Positions 22,250 through 31,442 of a DNA stretch of 36,449 nucleotides are shown piece after piece (within the stretch, counting starts at the first letter, position 1; each line of letters begins with the position of its first letter). This DNA comes from an uncultured Bacteroidota bacterium (lineage in GTDB: Bacteria; Bacteroidota; Bacteroidia; Flavobacteriales; Flavobacteriaceae). Below the pieces are notes generated by a model that made no database searches, was not told the origin of the DNA, and saw only the letters and a list, made by a program, of their open reading frames with translations. A program made the position numbers and the translations under genes. The stretch spans positions 1 through 36,449 of the forward strand of contig CAIMMM010000005.1 of the NCBI GenBank assembly GCA_903842575.1, read 5' to 3'.

Positions 22250-23317
22250 TTGAAGAAAATACTATTAATTGCCTTGCTATTTGTAAGCATTATCGGCTCT
22301 AGTCAAACGGTTAGAAAATACTCCAACGAGTTTATGAATATTGGTGTGGATGCTGCAGCTTTGGGCATGTCCAATGCCGTAGTAGCAACTACTGGCGATG
22401 TAAATTCGGGGTATTGGAATCCCGCAGGTTTGTTAAAAGTTGAAGAGAGACAAGTGGCGCTAATGCATGCCAGTTACTTTGCTAATATCGCACAATATGA
22501 TTATGCTGCTTTTGCAACAAAAATTGATGACCAAAGTGCTTGGGGAATTTCCCTAATTCGGTTTGGTGTAGATGACATTTTGAACACCACACAGTTGATA
22601 GACAATCAAGGAAATATTGATTATAATCGAATAAGTTTATTTTCAACAGCCGATTATGGCTTGACCTTTTCCTATGTTAGAAAAATGAAACTCGAAGGAT
22701 TTAAATATGGTGTAAATGCAAAAGTTATTCGAAGAATCATTGGAAAATTTGCAAGTTCGTGGGGTTTTGGTTTTGATTTAGGATTCCAGTTTGACCGAGA
22801 TGATTGGCATTATGGATTGATGCTTCGTGATATTACAACAACCTATAACGTTTGGGCTATCAACGAAGATGAGTTCAACAAAATAAAAGATGCTGTAGCT
22901 GGACAGAATCAAGATTTACCAGAAAGCACCGAAATCACTTTGCCAAAAGCACAATTGGGAATTGCCAAAACTTTTGACTTTCACTCTGATTATACCTTAT
23001 TAGCAGCGGTAAATTTAAACATGCAATTTGCTCAAACCAACGATCTGATTTCGACGAGTGCAGTGAGTATTGATCCTGCAATTGGATTTGAATTTGGTTA
23101 TACCGAGTTGGTTTTTCTTCGCGCTGGCGTTGGAAATTTTCAAAATGTAGAACAACTTGATGGCTCAACGAAAGTGAATTTTCAACCTAATATTGGTTTG
23201 GGATTTAAATTCAAAGGCGTTCAAATAGATTACGCTTTAACCGATTTGGGGGATCAAAGTGCTGCATTATATTCCAATATTTTTTCGGTAAAAGTAGATT
23301 TGAGTATCTTTAGATAA
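22250..23317 (+). CDS. porV2: PorV/PorQ-family outer-membrane protein (putative PorV2 of T9SS)
   Basis: A 355-residue exported protein with an 18-19-residue signal peptide (MKKILLIALLFVSIIGSS) and a beta-barrel with many aromatic-rich strands, in the family of PorV (LptO). PorV-type proteins carry T9SS substrates to the sortase at the outer membrane. The N-terminal motif VDAAALGMSNAVVATTGDVN with YWNPAGLL is diagnostic. The middle VRKMKLEGFKYGVNAKVIRR and the C-terminal region ending ALYSNIFSVKVDLSIFR agree with flavobacterial 'PorV2'. The start codon is TTG at 22250. It is accepted because it begins a proper signal peptide and there is no better ATG. It lies 30 bases before the Lnb-like gene, so one operon is likely. 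Confidence 0.85.
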   Translation: MKKILLIALLFVSIIGSSQTVRKYSNEFMNIGVDAAALGMSNAVVATTGDVNSGYWNPAGLLKVEERQVALMHASYFANIAQYDYAAFATKIDDQSAWGISLIRFGVDDILNTTQLIDNQGNIDYNRISLFSTADYGLTFSYVRKMKLEGFKYGVNAKVIRRIIGKFASSWGFGFDLGFQFDRDDWHYGLMLRDITTTYNVWAINEDEFNKIKDAVAGQNQDLPESTEITLPKAQLGIAKTFDFHSDYTLLAAVNLNMQFAQTNDLISTSAVSIDPAIGFEFGYTELVFLRAGVGNFQNVEQLDGSTKVNFQPNIGLGFKFKGVQIDYALTDLGDQSAALYSNIFSVKVDLSIFR

Positions 23318-23347
23318 AAACATATATTTTATAAAAAAAATAAAGCA

Positions 23348-24481
23348 ATGTCTCAAAATAAAACTACTCTATTATTCTTTCTTTTATTACTACTAAAAAG
23401 TGGGTTTTCTTTTGGGCAAATGCCACTCTCTAAAGAGGCAAAAATTAGCGTCTTGACTTGCGGAAAAGGCAATGAACTTTACTCTGTTTATGGGCATACA
23501 GCCCTACGAATAAAGGACGACAAAAACAGCTTGGACATAATCTATAATTATGGTGTGTTTGATTTTAAAACTGAAAATTTCTATTTAAAATTCATTAAAG
23601 GGGATTTGAAATATTTTGTTGCCGCCTATAATTACAATGAGTTTTACTATGAATATAGCGCAGAAAAGCGTTCTATTTTCGAACAAGAGTTACACCTTTC
23701 TCAAACTCAAAAACAACAACTTTTTAACAATTTGAATGCAACATTGTTTTCGGATAAAAAATATTACACGTATAAGTTTATTGATCGAAACTGCACTTCA
23801 AAAGTAATGGATGAAATTAATAAAGTGGCTAGAGAAAAATGTATTGTGAAAACAATCAATTTAGACAAAACCTACAGGGAAGTTTTATTCCAATATCTTG
23901 AAAATCAATTCTATGAAAATTTAGGAATCAATATTATTTTCGGGGAAAAAGTAGACAATCCTTGTGAAAAATTATTCCTACCAATTGAATTAATGGAAAG
24001 TTTAAAAACTGCAAGACTAGAAAATAAACTGCTTTCAGGGGAACCTAGATTAATCTTAAAAGGAGATGAAAGTAAAAGTCCGTTATCGCTTTGGAATAAT
24101 TTCTATACATACAGTGCTATTTTTATTCTCATAGCAATCAGCAGAAAGAAATGGATATATCTTAGTGTGTTTAGTATTTTTGGGCTGTTTGGATTGTTCT
24201 TATCGCTTGTTGGATTCTATTCCTATCATCAAGAAGTTTCCTATAATTACAATACCTTACTTTTAAATCCACTTTTTTTGTTACTTCTATACTTTTATTG
24301 GAAGAAAAAATACAAATGGCTTCATTACATTTGTATTACAAACCTAATTCTTTTGGGTATTTACACCGTTTTTTTAGTAAACAAACCAAACTTATTATTG
24401 TTTACTCCAATGATTTTAACATCTGCAATAGTATTGATTTACTTTTATAATTGGAGTAGAAACAAAATTAAAAGGGCTTAA
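23348..24481 (+). CDS. lnb: DUF4105 protein, probable Lnb-type lipoprotein N-acyltransferase
   Basis: A 377-residue envelope protein. Residues 1-23 form a signal peptide (ending KSGFSFG). A periplasmic DUF4105 domain spans about 28-225 with SVYGHTALRIKD (His50) and KFIDRNCTSKVMDEI (Cys149), a Cys/His pair suggesting a thiol-based acyl transfer mechanism. The last third (about 250-375) contains four to five membrane helices. I recall that DUF4105 proteins with this layout were identified in Bacteroides as the enzyme that N-acylates lipoproteins (Lnb), replacing Lnt. I could not check this by search, and not every DUF4105 protein need have that role. It follows porV2 by 30 bases and ends 2 bases from the end of the convergent WcaJ-like gene, with no visible terminator. 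Confidence 0.72.
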   Translation: MSQNKTTLLFFLLLLLKSGFSFGQMPLSKEAKISVLTCGKGNELYSVYGHTALRIKDDKNSLDIIYNYGVFDFKTENFYLKFIKGDLKYFVAAYNYNEFYYEYSAEKRSIFEQELHLSQTQKQQLFNNLNATLFSDKKYYTYKFIDRNCTSKVMDEINKVAREKCIVKTINLDKTYREVLFQYLENQFYENLGINIIFGEKVDNPCEKLFLPIELMESLKTARLENKLLSGEPRLILKGDESKSPLSLWNNFYTYSAIFILIAISRKKWIYLSVFSIFGLFGLFLSLVGFYSYHQEVSYNYNTLLLNPLFLLLLYFYWKKKYKWLHYICITNLILLGIYTVFLVNKPNLLLFTPMILTSAIVLIYFYNWSRNKIKRA

Positions 24482-24483
24482 AG

Positions 24484-25878
24484 TTATTGTCCTCGGTAAA
24501 ACAAAACAGTACTAAATGTCTTAAAAAAGATACTAATATCAAGGAAGACACTTCTATGCTTGATATAATACAAGTCATATTGAAGTTTAATGAGGCTGTC
24601 ATGAATGGTTTCCCCATAAGGATAGTTTACTTGTGCCCAACCTGTTAATCCTGGTTTTATAACATGCCTTGTTTCATAAAAAGGCATAACGGCAGCAATA
24701 TTTTCCACTATAGTTGGACGCTCAGGCCGAGGGCCAATAACAGCCATATCACCTTTTAATATGTTTATAAATTGAGGTAATTCGTCAATCCTTGACTTTC
24801 TGAGAAACTTCCCAAAAGGAGTAATTCGAGTATCGTTTGTCGTTGCGAAAACAGCACCATCCGTTTCTGCATTTTCAATCATAGTCCTAAATTTGACTAT
24901 TTGAAATACAGCCCCATTTTTACCAACTCTTTCTTGTTTGTATAAAAGTTTTCCGCGATTTCCAAGCAAATTTCCGAGTAAAATTAGCGGCAATATAACT
25001 ATGCTTATACTCAAACCTACAATAGAAAGTAAAATCTCCAAAATATGTATAATCATCAAATACAAATGATTTTGATTGTTTCTACTAAAGGGGAAAAAGC
25101 GATAAAAATCTCTAGACACATATTGGACAGGAATTCGTTGCGTTAAAGTTTCATAAACCTGAGTATATTCTCTAATAATAAAACCGTTTTCTAATAAATA
25201 TAACAATTGATTGTATAAATTTACTGTAATTCCATCCGTTTTTTGAGAGGCAATTACTATTTCAGATATAGCATTTTCTTTTACAAATATCCTCAAATCT
25301 TCAATAGGGATATTTTTAAACAATTGATTTTCAACTTCTTGATTATTAGCGCTATCCGAATTTACAAATCCCAGAACCTTATAATGTGGATCAACATTTT
25401 CAAGTCCGTCAATCAATTCCTTCACTTGCTCATTATCACAAACAAGTATTACTTTTTTAACAAATCGATGAGACGCCAAAAATTTAACATAAAATAGTCT
25501 CCATAAAAAAAGAGCAATCAATATTGCTAAGAAGAAAAAAACAATTTGAATACGATTGTCCGGCAAAACTGGCGTAAAAACCGGCGTTAACAAGTACACC
25601 AAAACGGTTGTAGAAGCAGTTAAAACAATACTTTTTATAACTTGAAATTGATTGCTTGCAATTTGCAAATTATACATTTCAAAAACAGAACCTATAATAT
25701 TGATGTAAAGTCCTAATACAAAAGTCCAATAATAATTTGTAGTGGAAAGGTTAAAATAATTAAATTTAAATACAATCCCGACTAAATATAATGAAAGTAA
25801 TACAAAAAAGACATCAAAGACCCTCAGAAGTATTTTTCTTTCTGAAACTTCAAAGTGTATGTCCTTAAATTTATTCAT
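24484..25878 (-). CDS. Undecaprenyl-phosphate glycosyl-1-phosphate transferase (WcaJ-like)
   Basis: A 464-residue initiating enzyme of surface polysaccharide synthesis. It transfers a sugar-1-phosphate from a UDP-sugar to undecaprenyl phosphate. Four N-terminal membrane helices (about 12-130) precede a Rossmann-like domain (KKVILVCDNEQVKELIDGLE, ~residues 140-250), then a fifth helix (IHILEILLSIVGLSISIVIL). The C-terminal catalytic domain has KQERVGKNGAVFQIVKFRTM, FLRKSRIDELPQFINILKGD and MAVIGPRPERP, then IKPGLTGWAQVN. This is the polyisoprenyl-phosphate hexose-1-phosphate transferase family. It is the last gene of the leftward polysaccharide locus, 61 bases after a GT4 gene. The sugar, usually glucose or galactose, cannot be fixed from sequence. 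Confidence 0.9.
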   Translation of the reverse strand: MNKFKDIHFEVSERKILLRVFDVFFVLLSLYLVGIVFKFNYFNLSTTNYYWTFVLGLYINIIGSVFEMYNLQIASNQFQVIKSIVLTASTTVLVYLLTPVFTPVLPDNRIQIVFFFLAILIALFLWRLFYVKFLASHRFVKKVILVCDNEQVKELIDGLENVDPHYKVLGFVNSDSANNQEVENQLFKNIPIEDLRIFVKENAISEIVIASQKTDGITVNLYNQLLYLLENGFIIREYTQVYETLTQRIPVQYVSRDFYRFFPFSRNNQNHLYLMIIHILEILLSIVGLSISIVILPLILLGNLLGNRGKLLYKQERVGKNGAVFQIVKFRTMIENAETDGAVFATTNDTRITPFGKFLRKSRIDELPQFINILKGDMAVIGPRPERPTIVENIAAVMPFYETRHVIKPGLTGWAQVNYPYGETIHDSLIKLQYDLYYIKHRSVFLDISIFFKTFSTVLFYRGQ

Positions 25879-25939
25879 TTATTAATATATAACCATTTTA
25901 GAGACCGCAAGTTAATGAATAAAAAAATATAAAAAATAG

Positions 25940-26950
25940 TTACTTTAATAATTCAAACCATTGTTTTTTAACAATTTTCCAATCAAAATTTTCAACTGTG
26001 TCAAGTGCATTTTCGGTTAATTTAATTGCCAAGTTCGGATTTGCAAGAAGATTTTTAATTTCCGAAACCATACCTTTAACATCATTATCCTCCACTAAAA
26101 GAGCATTTTTTTGATGCTGTAATAAATAGGAGATTCCGCCAACATTTGTTGATACAATAGGCAATCCTATAGCCATTGCTTCTATTACACTAATGGGCGT
26201 ATTGTCAAAATGGGTAGTGTTTATAAAAACAGTGTATTCTTTTGAGAGTTCAATCCAATACTCTTTAGCTAATTTTCCTGTAAAAGCAACCTCAACTTTC
26301 ATTTTTTTAGCTAAAAAAACTGTTTCATCATAACTTTCATCTTTTATGGGCCCAACCATACAAAGAGAAGCATTGGGATAATCTTTTTTTAATAATGACA
26401 ACACCTTTATTGCCATCATAGGATTATAAATTTTGGCAAAGGAACGAACCCAAAGCAGTTTTGGATTGCTATAGTTTCTTTTTGTAAAAAGGTAATTTTG
26501 AAGTTCTATTGTATTTGGAATATATATCAAATTTGAATAACCCGTCTCTTTAAATGCATCAAGCAAATAATTTGACGGAGCAACATTGATATACGCATTC
26601 TTAAAAATCATATCACAAAAAAACCTGCTTTTTTTAATACGATTGGGCAAATCACCTCCGTGAAGTTTTGAGATATACCTGACCCTTAGGACTCTACATA
26701 ACTGAGAAATAATAAAGGCAAACCAAAAATTATAGGTGCTATAGGTATCAATTAAAACATAGTCAACTTTTCCAGCATAGGTAAAGGTTTTGATAATCAT
26801 ATCAAGCAACCTGAGCATTTTGTTCTTCTTTGAAGATGCGTAGTATACCGTATATCCTTCCATCTCTAGAAACGCACCTAAGGTTTCTATGGATGTTTCC
26901 GTATTACCGTGTTCCGATAACTTGTTTCCTATGTACAACAGGTGTTTCAT
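25940..26950 (-). CDS. Glycosyltransferase family 4 protein
   Basis: A 336-residue GT-B glycosyltransferase. It starts MKHLLYIGNKLSEHGNTETS, the first beta-strand and acceptor loop, with KLHGGDLPNRIKKSRF near residue 95. The C-terminal donor half has WVRSFAKIYNPMMAIKVLSL near 168-187 and the E-x7-E-like segment PISVIEAMAIGLPIVSTNVG (about 258-277). It is short for the family but looks complete. Its ATG lies inside the 3' end of the O-antigen ligase gene (47-base overlap). The first beta-strand needs this start, so the overlap is probably genuine and suggests coupled translation. It adds a sugar, not identified, to the lipid-linked unit started by the WcaJ-like enzyme next door. Confidence 0.87.
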   Translation of the reverse strand: MKHLLYIGNKLSEHGNTETSIETLGAFLEMEGYTVYYASSKKNKMLRLLDMIIKTFTYAGKVDYVLIDTYSTYNFWFAFIISQLCRVLRVRYISKLHGGDLPNRIKKSRFFCDMIFKNAYINVAPSNYLLDAFKETGYSNLIYIPNTIELQNYLFTKRNYSNPKLLWVRSFAKIYNPMMAIKVLSLLKKDYPNASLCMVGPIKDESYDETVFLAKKMKVEVAFTGKLAKEYWIELSKEYTVFINTTHFDNTPISVIEAMAIGLPIVSTNVGGISYLLQHQKNALLVEDNDVKGMVSEIKNLLANPNLAIKLTENALDTVENFDWKIVKKQWFELLK

Positions 26951-28271
26951 CGAATTTTACTTTTAATAAGGCCAATGCATATACAAATGCTGGTGAGGCA
27001 GTTCTCATAGCAGCATGATTTATGGTCAGAAACCAAAAAATCAAAAATGGGAATAAGTAAATATTTTGTTTATTATCAAAATATAAAAAAATGGGCGTGA
27101 AAAACAATATTATTAAAGCCATTATTCCCAAAGAACCATGCTCCGCCAAAGTTCTAGTAATTTCGTCGTGAGATGAAACAACATTTATCATTCCTTCTTT
27201 AACAGAACGCAATTCGGATCCTTTGGCCACGCCTACACCAAAAACGGGATTTTCTAAAAACATATTTAATTCCCCTTCTATCAATTCCCCTCTCCCTGTG
27301 AGTTGATCTTTTTTTTCCCTTCCAAGAGCATCTTTATTAGCATATCTTTTATCAATAAGCCCACTTGTTTGATATGAAGTAAAGAACCAAATAAAAGTCA
27401 AAGCAACAATCAGTAATACAATTAAATAATTTAATTTATACTTCCCTTTATTTTTTGAGTTAATATAAACATAAAGTAAAAAGACGAGCATCATAATAAA
27501 ACCAGTAATCATACCTCCTCGTGAAAACGTAATCATTCCTCTATAGGTGATATAAATCGCAATTAGCAAATTCGTAATAAATAACACCTTTTTTTTGGAG
27601 TCTAAAATTAACCTTGTAAAAAAAATGAACATTCCAATTCCTAAAATAGTAGCTACTTGATTAGGCCCAAAACCACCCGAAAGTTCGCTATTGGAGGAAG
27701 TCCCTGACAAGGCATCTCTAACATCTGGTGTGTAAAAAAAAAGATAAGTAACACATGACAAAATAGGCAATCCCATAAATAATAAAATATTATTTACTTT
27801 ACTAATAGTTATCTCTTTTTGAAAGGTGTAAAGAGCCGCAATACCTAAACAAATGGGTCCCGAAATATTAAAGGCAATGGTTTTTCGAATATCTGTGTGA
27901 AAACTTAAAACTTCAGCCCCAATTAAGATCCCTGGAATTAATAAAAGAATATAAATCCAATAGATAAAGGCTCCTTTAGAAATACCGTTATAAAACACAC
28001 CAATGATACAGAATAACATAACACCATATTTTGCAAATTCATACAAAATAATACCACCAGCCATCCTTAAAAAAACTTCTACACCAACGATATAGGCACA
28101 AACATAGAGTACCTCTTCATCCCTATTTTGATTTTTGACAACCCATATAAAACCAACTAATAAAATTACTATTGGATAAATAATGGTAATAAAAGGAAGT
28201 AAGTACACCAAAAACCCAATGGCAAGATGGAGTAAAATTAAATTAATATATAAACTATTTTTTTGGAACAT
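26904..28271 (-). CDS. O-antigen ligase / polymerase family membrane protein (WaaL/Wzy-like)
   Basis: A 455-residue protein with about 12 membrane helices. The large periplasmic loop typical of PF04932 (O-antigen ligase/polymerase) is visible as LTGRGELIEGELNMFLENPV near residues 323-342, and SSHDEITRTLAEHGSLGIMA near 364 carries the conserved His. These proteins either polymerise repeat units (Wzy) or ligate the finished glycan to lipid A core (WaaL); the sequence does not decide which. It lies between two GT4 genes and is 36 bases from the upstream one. Because the locus shows no chain-length regulator in this window, a Wzy role is suggested only by the adjacent initiating enzyme. It overlaps the next gene by 47 bases. 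Confidence 0.83.
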   Translation of the reverse strand: MFQKNSLYINLILLHLAIGFLVYLLPFITIIYPIVILLVGFIWVVKNQNRDEEVLYVCAYIVGVEVFLRMAGGIILYEFAKYGVMLFCIIGVFYNGISKGAFIYWIYILLLIPGILIGAEVLSFHTDIRKTIAFNISGPICLGIAALYTFQKEITISKVNNILLFMGLPILSCVTYLFFYTPDVRDALSGTSSNSELSGGFGPNQVATILGIGMFIFFTRLILDSKKKVLFITNLLIAIYITYRGMITFSRGGMITGFIMMLVFLLYVYINSKNKGKYKLNYLIVLLIVALTFIWFFTSYQTSGLIDKRYANKDALGREKKDQLTGRGELIEGELNMFLENPVFGVGVAKGSELRSVKEGMINVVSSHDEITRTLAEHGSLGIMALIILFFTPIFLYFDNKQNIYLFPFLIFWFLTINHAAMRTASPAFVYALALLKVKFDETPVVHRKQVIGTR

Positions 28272-28307
28272 TTTTTTTAAAAATCTTTAAAAGATAAGCC
28301 GATGCAA

Positions 28308-29441
28308 TTAGTTAAAAAGTAAATTTTCAAGCTTGTTGTAATAATTCACAAAAGTAAATTTTTCCGCTACTCCTTGAACATTTTTTGATTTTTCTTTTAA
28401 AAGAAAAGCAGTTGTTTCAATGGCTTTAGCTAAGCAAGTATAAAATTGTTGATTTGAATTCAAATCCCATACAAAACCATTTCTTTCATTGATATAATGC
28501 CCTATGCTGCCCACGTTGGATACTATGGGAATAACACCATAACAAGCTGCTTCGGCAATAACTTTTGGAAATCCTTCGGAAGCTGTAGAGGGGAGTAATA
28601 AGAAATGAGATTTTTTTATAATTTCATGGACTATATCACTTCCTATAAAACCATGAAAGGCAACTTTCTCTTTTAAATAATCTGTCTCCTTTTTATAAAA
28701 TGCCATTGTATTGCCATCTCCAATAAAATGCACCTTTTCAATTTTCTCTAAAGGAATGCCTTTTAGCGCTTCAATAATCCGGTTCACCCCTTTGGGTCCT
28801 TCCAATCTTCCAACAAAGGTAAATACAAAGGGAGAGTCAAATGTTTTGAGAGCTGCATTTTTTTTTCCATCCTCAAGAGCTTCAAGAGTCAAACAAGGAT
28901 TTTCAAAGGAATAACAATGACTTTGCTGCTTTTCCCAAAAACCGTTTATAGTAACTTTACATTTTGCCCAATTTTTTTTCAACCAAAACCTTTGTATAGC
29001 GTACGATAATGGTGGTTTCTTCTCATTCCAGTTGCCTGCATATTTAACCCAGAAGGTAAATTTCCTAGGAACAAAAAATGAAAACAACGGCAACAGAAAC
29101 AATCCCATGCTTGTGGGTAATCGAAGTTGCACTTCGGAAGCACCCTCAATAGATTTTAAAACTTGTCTTATGATGCTTGGTATTTTTGTGAAAATTAAAA
29201 TTTTATCCTTTAATCGTTTCCCGCCATAAGGAGGAATTGGGACAAATGTGATATTGTTTTTTGTATAAGGCAAAGAACTTGGAGGTGTTTTGGTTTTGTG
29301 CAAACAAGCCACATGAACTACTTCTTCCCAATACTCGGAAAGATAGTTAATCTCGTTGATGGTAGAACCCCAACCTTTAATGACACCATTATCGAAGTGG
29401 TGCTCGGTGTGGGATATAATGACTAATTTTTTTCTTTGCAT
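28308..29441 (-). CDS. Glycosyltransferase family 4 protein
   Basis: A 377-residue GT-B enzyme. The N-terminal domain starts KLVIISHTEHHFDNGVIKGW, with an acceptor-side loop containing WGSTINEINYLSEYWEE. The donor-binding half begins PFVFTFVGRLEGPKGVNRII (about residues 205-224) and contains LLLPSTASEGFPKVIAEAAC with the GT4 E-x7-E pattern, then VIPIVSNVGSIGHYI. It starts on an ATG that shares its A with the upstream stop (TAATG), so it is translationally coupled to the next GT4. Two GT4 enzymes in a row suggest that they add successive sugars of one repeating unit. Substrates are unknown. Confidence 0.88.
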   Translation of the reverse strand: MQRKKLVIISHTEHHFDNGVIKGWGSTINEINYLSEYWEEVVHVACLHKTKTPPSSLPYTKNNITFVPIPPYGGKRLKDKILIFTKIPSIIRQVLKSIEGASEVQLRLPTSMGLFLLPLFSFFVPRKFTFWVKYAGNWNEKKPPLSYAIQRFWLKKNWAKCKVTINGFWEKQQSHCYSFENPCLTLEALEDGKKNAALKTFDSPFVFTFVGRLEGPKGVNRIIEALKGIPLEKIEKVHFIGDGNTMAFYKKETDYLKEKVAFHGFIGSDIVHEIIKKSHFLLLPSTASEGFPKVIAEAACYGVIPIVSNVGSIGHYINERNGFVWDLNSNQQFYTCLAKAIETTAFLLKEKSKNVQGVAEKFTFVNYYNKLENLLFN

Positions 29442-30544
29442 TATTCAATAATTTCGAGATATTTTTTCACAATAATATCCCATGTGAATTGGGTTGACCA
29501 TGCTTTAGCATTGCTAGTGTAAACAGTATAGTTACTGATAATATCACCAAGTGCTAATCGAATTTCATTACCATCATGTGGGTTAACCAATTTTCCGGAA
29601 AACCCATCTTGAATAGCGTCAGCAATGCCGCTACTTTTAGAACCTATTGCCGGAATTCCAAGCGCATTGGCTTCTAAAACAGCTATTCCAAATCCTTCTA
29701 CATCTCCATTTTTTAAAGAATCACTTAACATAAAAAAAACCTTGGATTGCGAAAGTACACTATTCAAATCATCTTGTGACAAGACATTATGAAAAGTAAT
29801 ATTCTCAGCTACTCCAAGCGATTGGGCAAGTTTGTGAAAGGCAACTTTCTCTGTTGGAATTCCAACTATGTGGTACTGTATATCAGGAAATGTTTCTTTT
29901 AATAAAGGCAACGCTTTGATAACATTTTGCTGGCCTTTTCTACTGGTAACATTGCCTACGGTTACAATGGTGGGATTTCCTTTAATGACAAGATTATTCG
30001 TGTTGCTTTCAATTATTGAAGCCGAAAAACCATTATTAATTACGGTTATTTGTAAATCCTTGTTTCTTTCAAATGCCAAGTTTTTGGTAAAATGGGACAC
30101 CGCAATCAAAGCGTCAAATTGATTTATACTCCATTTTGTAATGGTTTTGCTTAATAATCCTCCTGCATTTATTTCGGAACCATGAAGAATGGCAATATAC
30201 TTTTTGTTGGAATAACACTTTTTTAATAAAGCTCCCGTCCACAATGAAAATTTTCCTGAACAAAGCACTGTTGTTATTTTACTATTGCGGGTCAATTGTA
30301 ATGCTTTGTATATTCTATTGTAATAAGTAAGTGCTACTATTTTTTTTCGTGGAATTCTTTCCACTTTAAAAGGCAAGGTATTATCAAAAACAAACTCTTC
30401 TTTGCTATTTGAAGAACGCTGATTAGTGATTACGGTAATTTCATTTTCTTCTTTTTGCAACGACAAAGCCAGATGCAAAGCATGATTTCCTATACCGCCA
30501 GGTAGCGGCGGGAATTCAGAAGATAAGAGTAGAATATTTTTCAA
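29441..30544 (-). CDS. Glycosyltransferase family 4 protein
   Basis: A 367-residue GT-B enzyme. The N-terminal half opens ILLLSSEFPPLPGGIGNHAL, the GT4 acceptor-domain start with a Gly-rich loop, and has AILHGSEINAGG near residue 121. The donor half has PTIVTVGNVTSRKGQQNVIK (about 193-212), GIPTEKVAFHKLAQSLG and DSLKNGDVEGFGIAVLEANA with the E-x7-E signature, then LGIPAIGSKSSGIADAI. It is preceded by the FkbM methyltransferase gene (54-base gap) and overlaps the next GT4 by one base. No membrane helices are seen, so it is probably a peripheral cytoplasmic enzyme. The donor sugar is unknown. Confidence 0.88.
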   Translation of the reverse strand: MKNILLLSSEFPPLPGGIGNHALHLALSLQKEENEITVITNQRSSNSKEEFVFDNTLPFKVERIPRKKIVALTYYNRIYKALQLTRNSKITTVLCSGKFSLWTGALLKKCYSNKKYIAILHGSEINAGGLLSKTITKWSINQFDALIAVSHFTKNLAFERNKDLQITVINNGFSASIIESNTNNLVIKGNPTIVTVGNVTSRKGQQNVIKALPLLKETFPDIQYHIVGIPTEKVAFHKLAQSLGVAENITFHNVLSQDDLNSVLSQSKVFFMLSDSLKNGDVEGFGIAVLEANALGIPAIGSKSSGIADAIQDGFSGKLVNPHDGNEIRLALGDIISNYTVYTSNAKAWSTQFTWDIIVKKYLEIIE

Positions 30545-30598
30545 TTTAAAAAAATAGTAATAAAATTTTTAAAACCATTGCTTTTTTATAAAATTCAA

Positions 30599-31426
30599 TT
30601 ATAACTTTTCTCTTTCTTTGCTATTCATCAAATACTCAGGATAAGGTGTATTTATTGGCAACAATAACAAGTGGCATTTACCTCGGGCTCTTATAACCTC
30701 AGCAGAATTCAATAATTCACTATCTCTAATATACCAAGCAGTATAGCCTACTTCTCTGCACCAATTTAAAACTTTGGTAGCATTGTCAAACATAGATAAT
30801 TCTGGCGAAGAGTGCATCTCCACTAATATTTTTATTGGATTATTAGTAACTGTTTTTTTAGCGCCATTCAGCACAAAAAATTCTGCACCTTCTACATCAA
30901 CTTTCATGAAATCAGGAATCCATTGGAAATAATCAGCTAAAAAATCAATAGTAGTGGTTTGCACTTTATAGGAACTTCCAATAGCTGCTGCGGTTTCGGC
31001 ATGTGTCTTATACATACTTCCCGCGGCACCATATCCTAAAGTAAAAAACTCCAATTCGGCATCATTTTGATCACTTACAAATCCTAAAAAAGAATTTGTT
31101 TTATGAATGTAGTTATTGCAAATTACATTTTTGTTAGCCATAGCTAGTGCTTCTGGATTGGGGTCCACCATTAAAACTCTTTTTACACTATCATTGGACA
31201 ATGCCACCAAACTCGTGTAACCAACATTACATCCAATATCAAATATCTTTTCACTGTTTTGTGATAATTTATTAAACCACACATCATCCATATCGTTTTC
31301 AACACGAATACATCCTTTGGTCGCTTTAATGTTTTTACCATTAATAACACTGTGTTCAAATTTTTCTTTTTTTGAAAAAATCAAATGTCTAATGCCTCCT
31401 AATGTCTTCTTTAATTTCCTAAGCAT
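30599..31426 (-). CDS. FkbM family methyltransferase
   Basis: A 275-residue SAM-dependent methyltransferase. The SAM-binding motif I is KIFDIGCNVGYTSLVA (DIGCNVGY at 63-70), acidic motif II is VLMVDPNPEALAMANKN, and the family hallmark FMKVDVEGAEFFVLNGA lies near residue 175. FkbM enzymes usually O-methylate sugars or polyketide hydroxyls. In a polysaccharide locus a sugar O-methyltransferase is the reasonable guess. An N-terminal basic stretch (MLRKLKKTLGGIRHLIFSKK) could be membrane-associated. It lies 16 bases after the GT2 gene and 54 before a GT4 gene. Confidence 0.85.
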   Translation of the reverse strand: MLRKLKKTLGGIRHLIFSKKEKFEHSVINGKNIKATKGCIRVENDMDDVWFNKLSQNSEKIFDIGCNVGYTSLVALSNDSVKRVLMVDPNPEALAMANKNVICNNYIHKTNSFLGFVSDQNDAELEFFTLGYGAAGSMYKTHAETAAAIGSSYKVQTTTIDFLADYFQWIPDFMKVDVEGAEFFVLNGAKKTVTNNPIKILVEMHSSPELSMFDNATKVLNWCREVGYTAWYIRDSELLNSAEVIRARGKCHLLLLPINTPYPEYLMNSKEREKL

Positions 31427-31442
31427 CTTGTAATTTCTTTAT

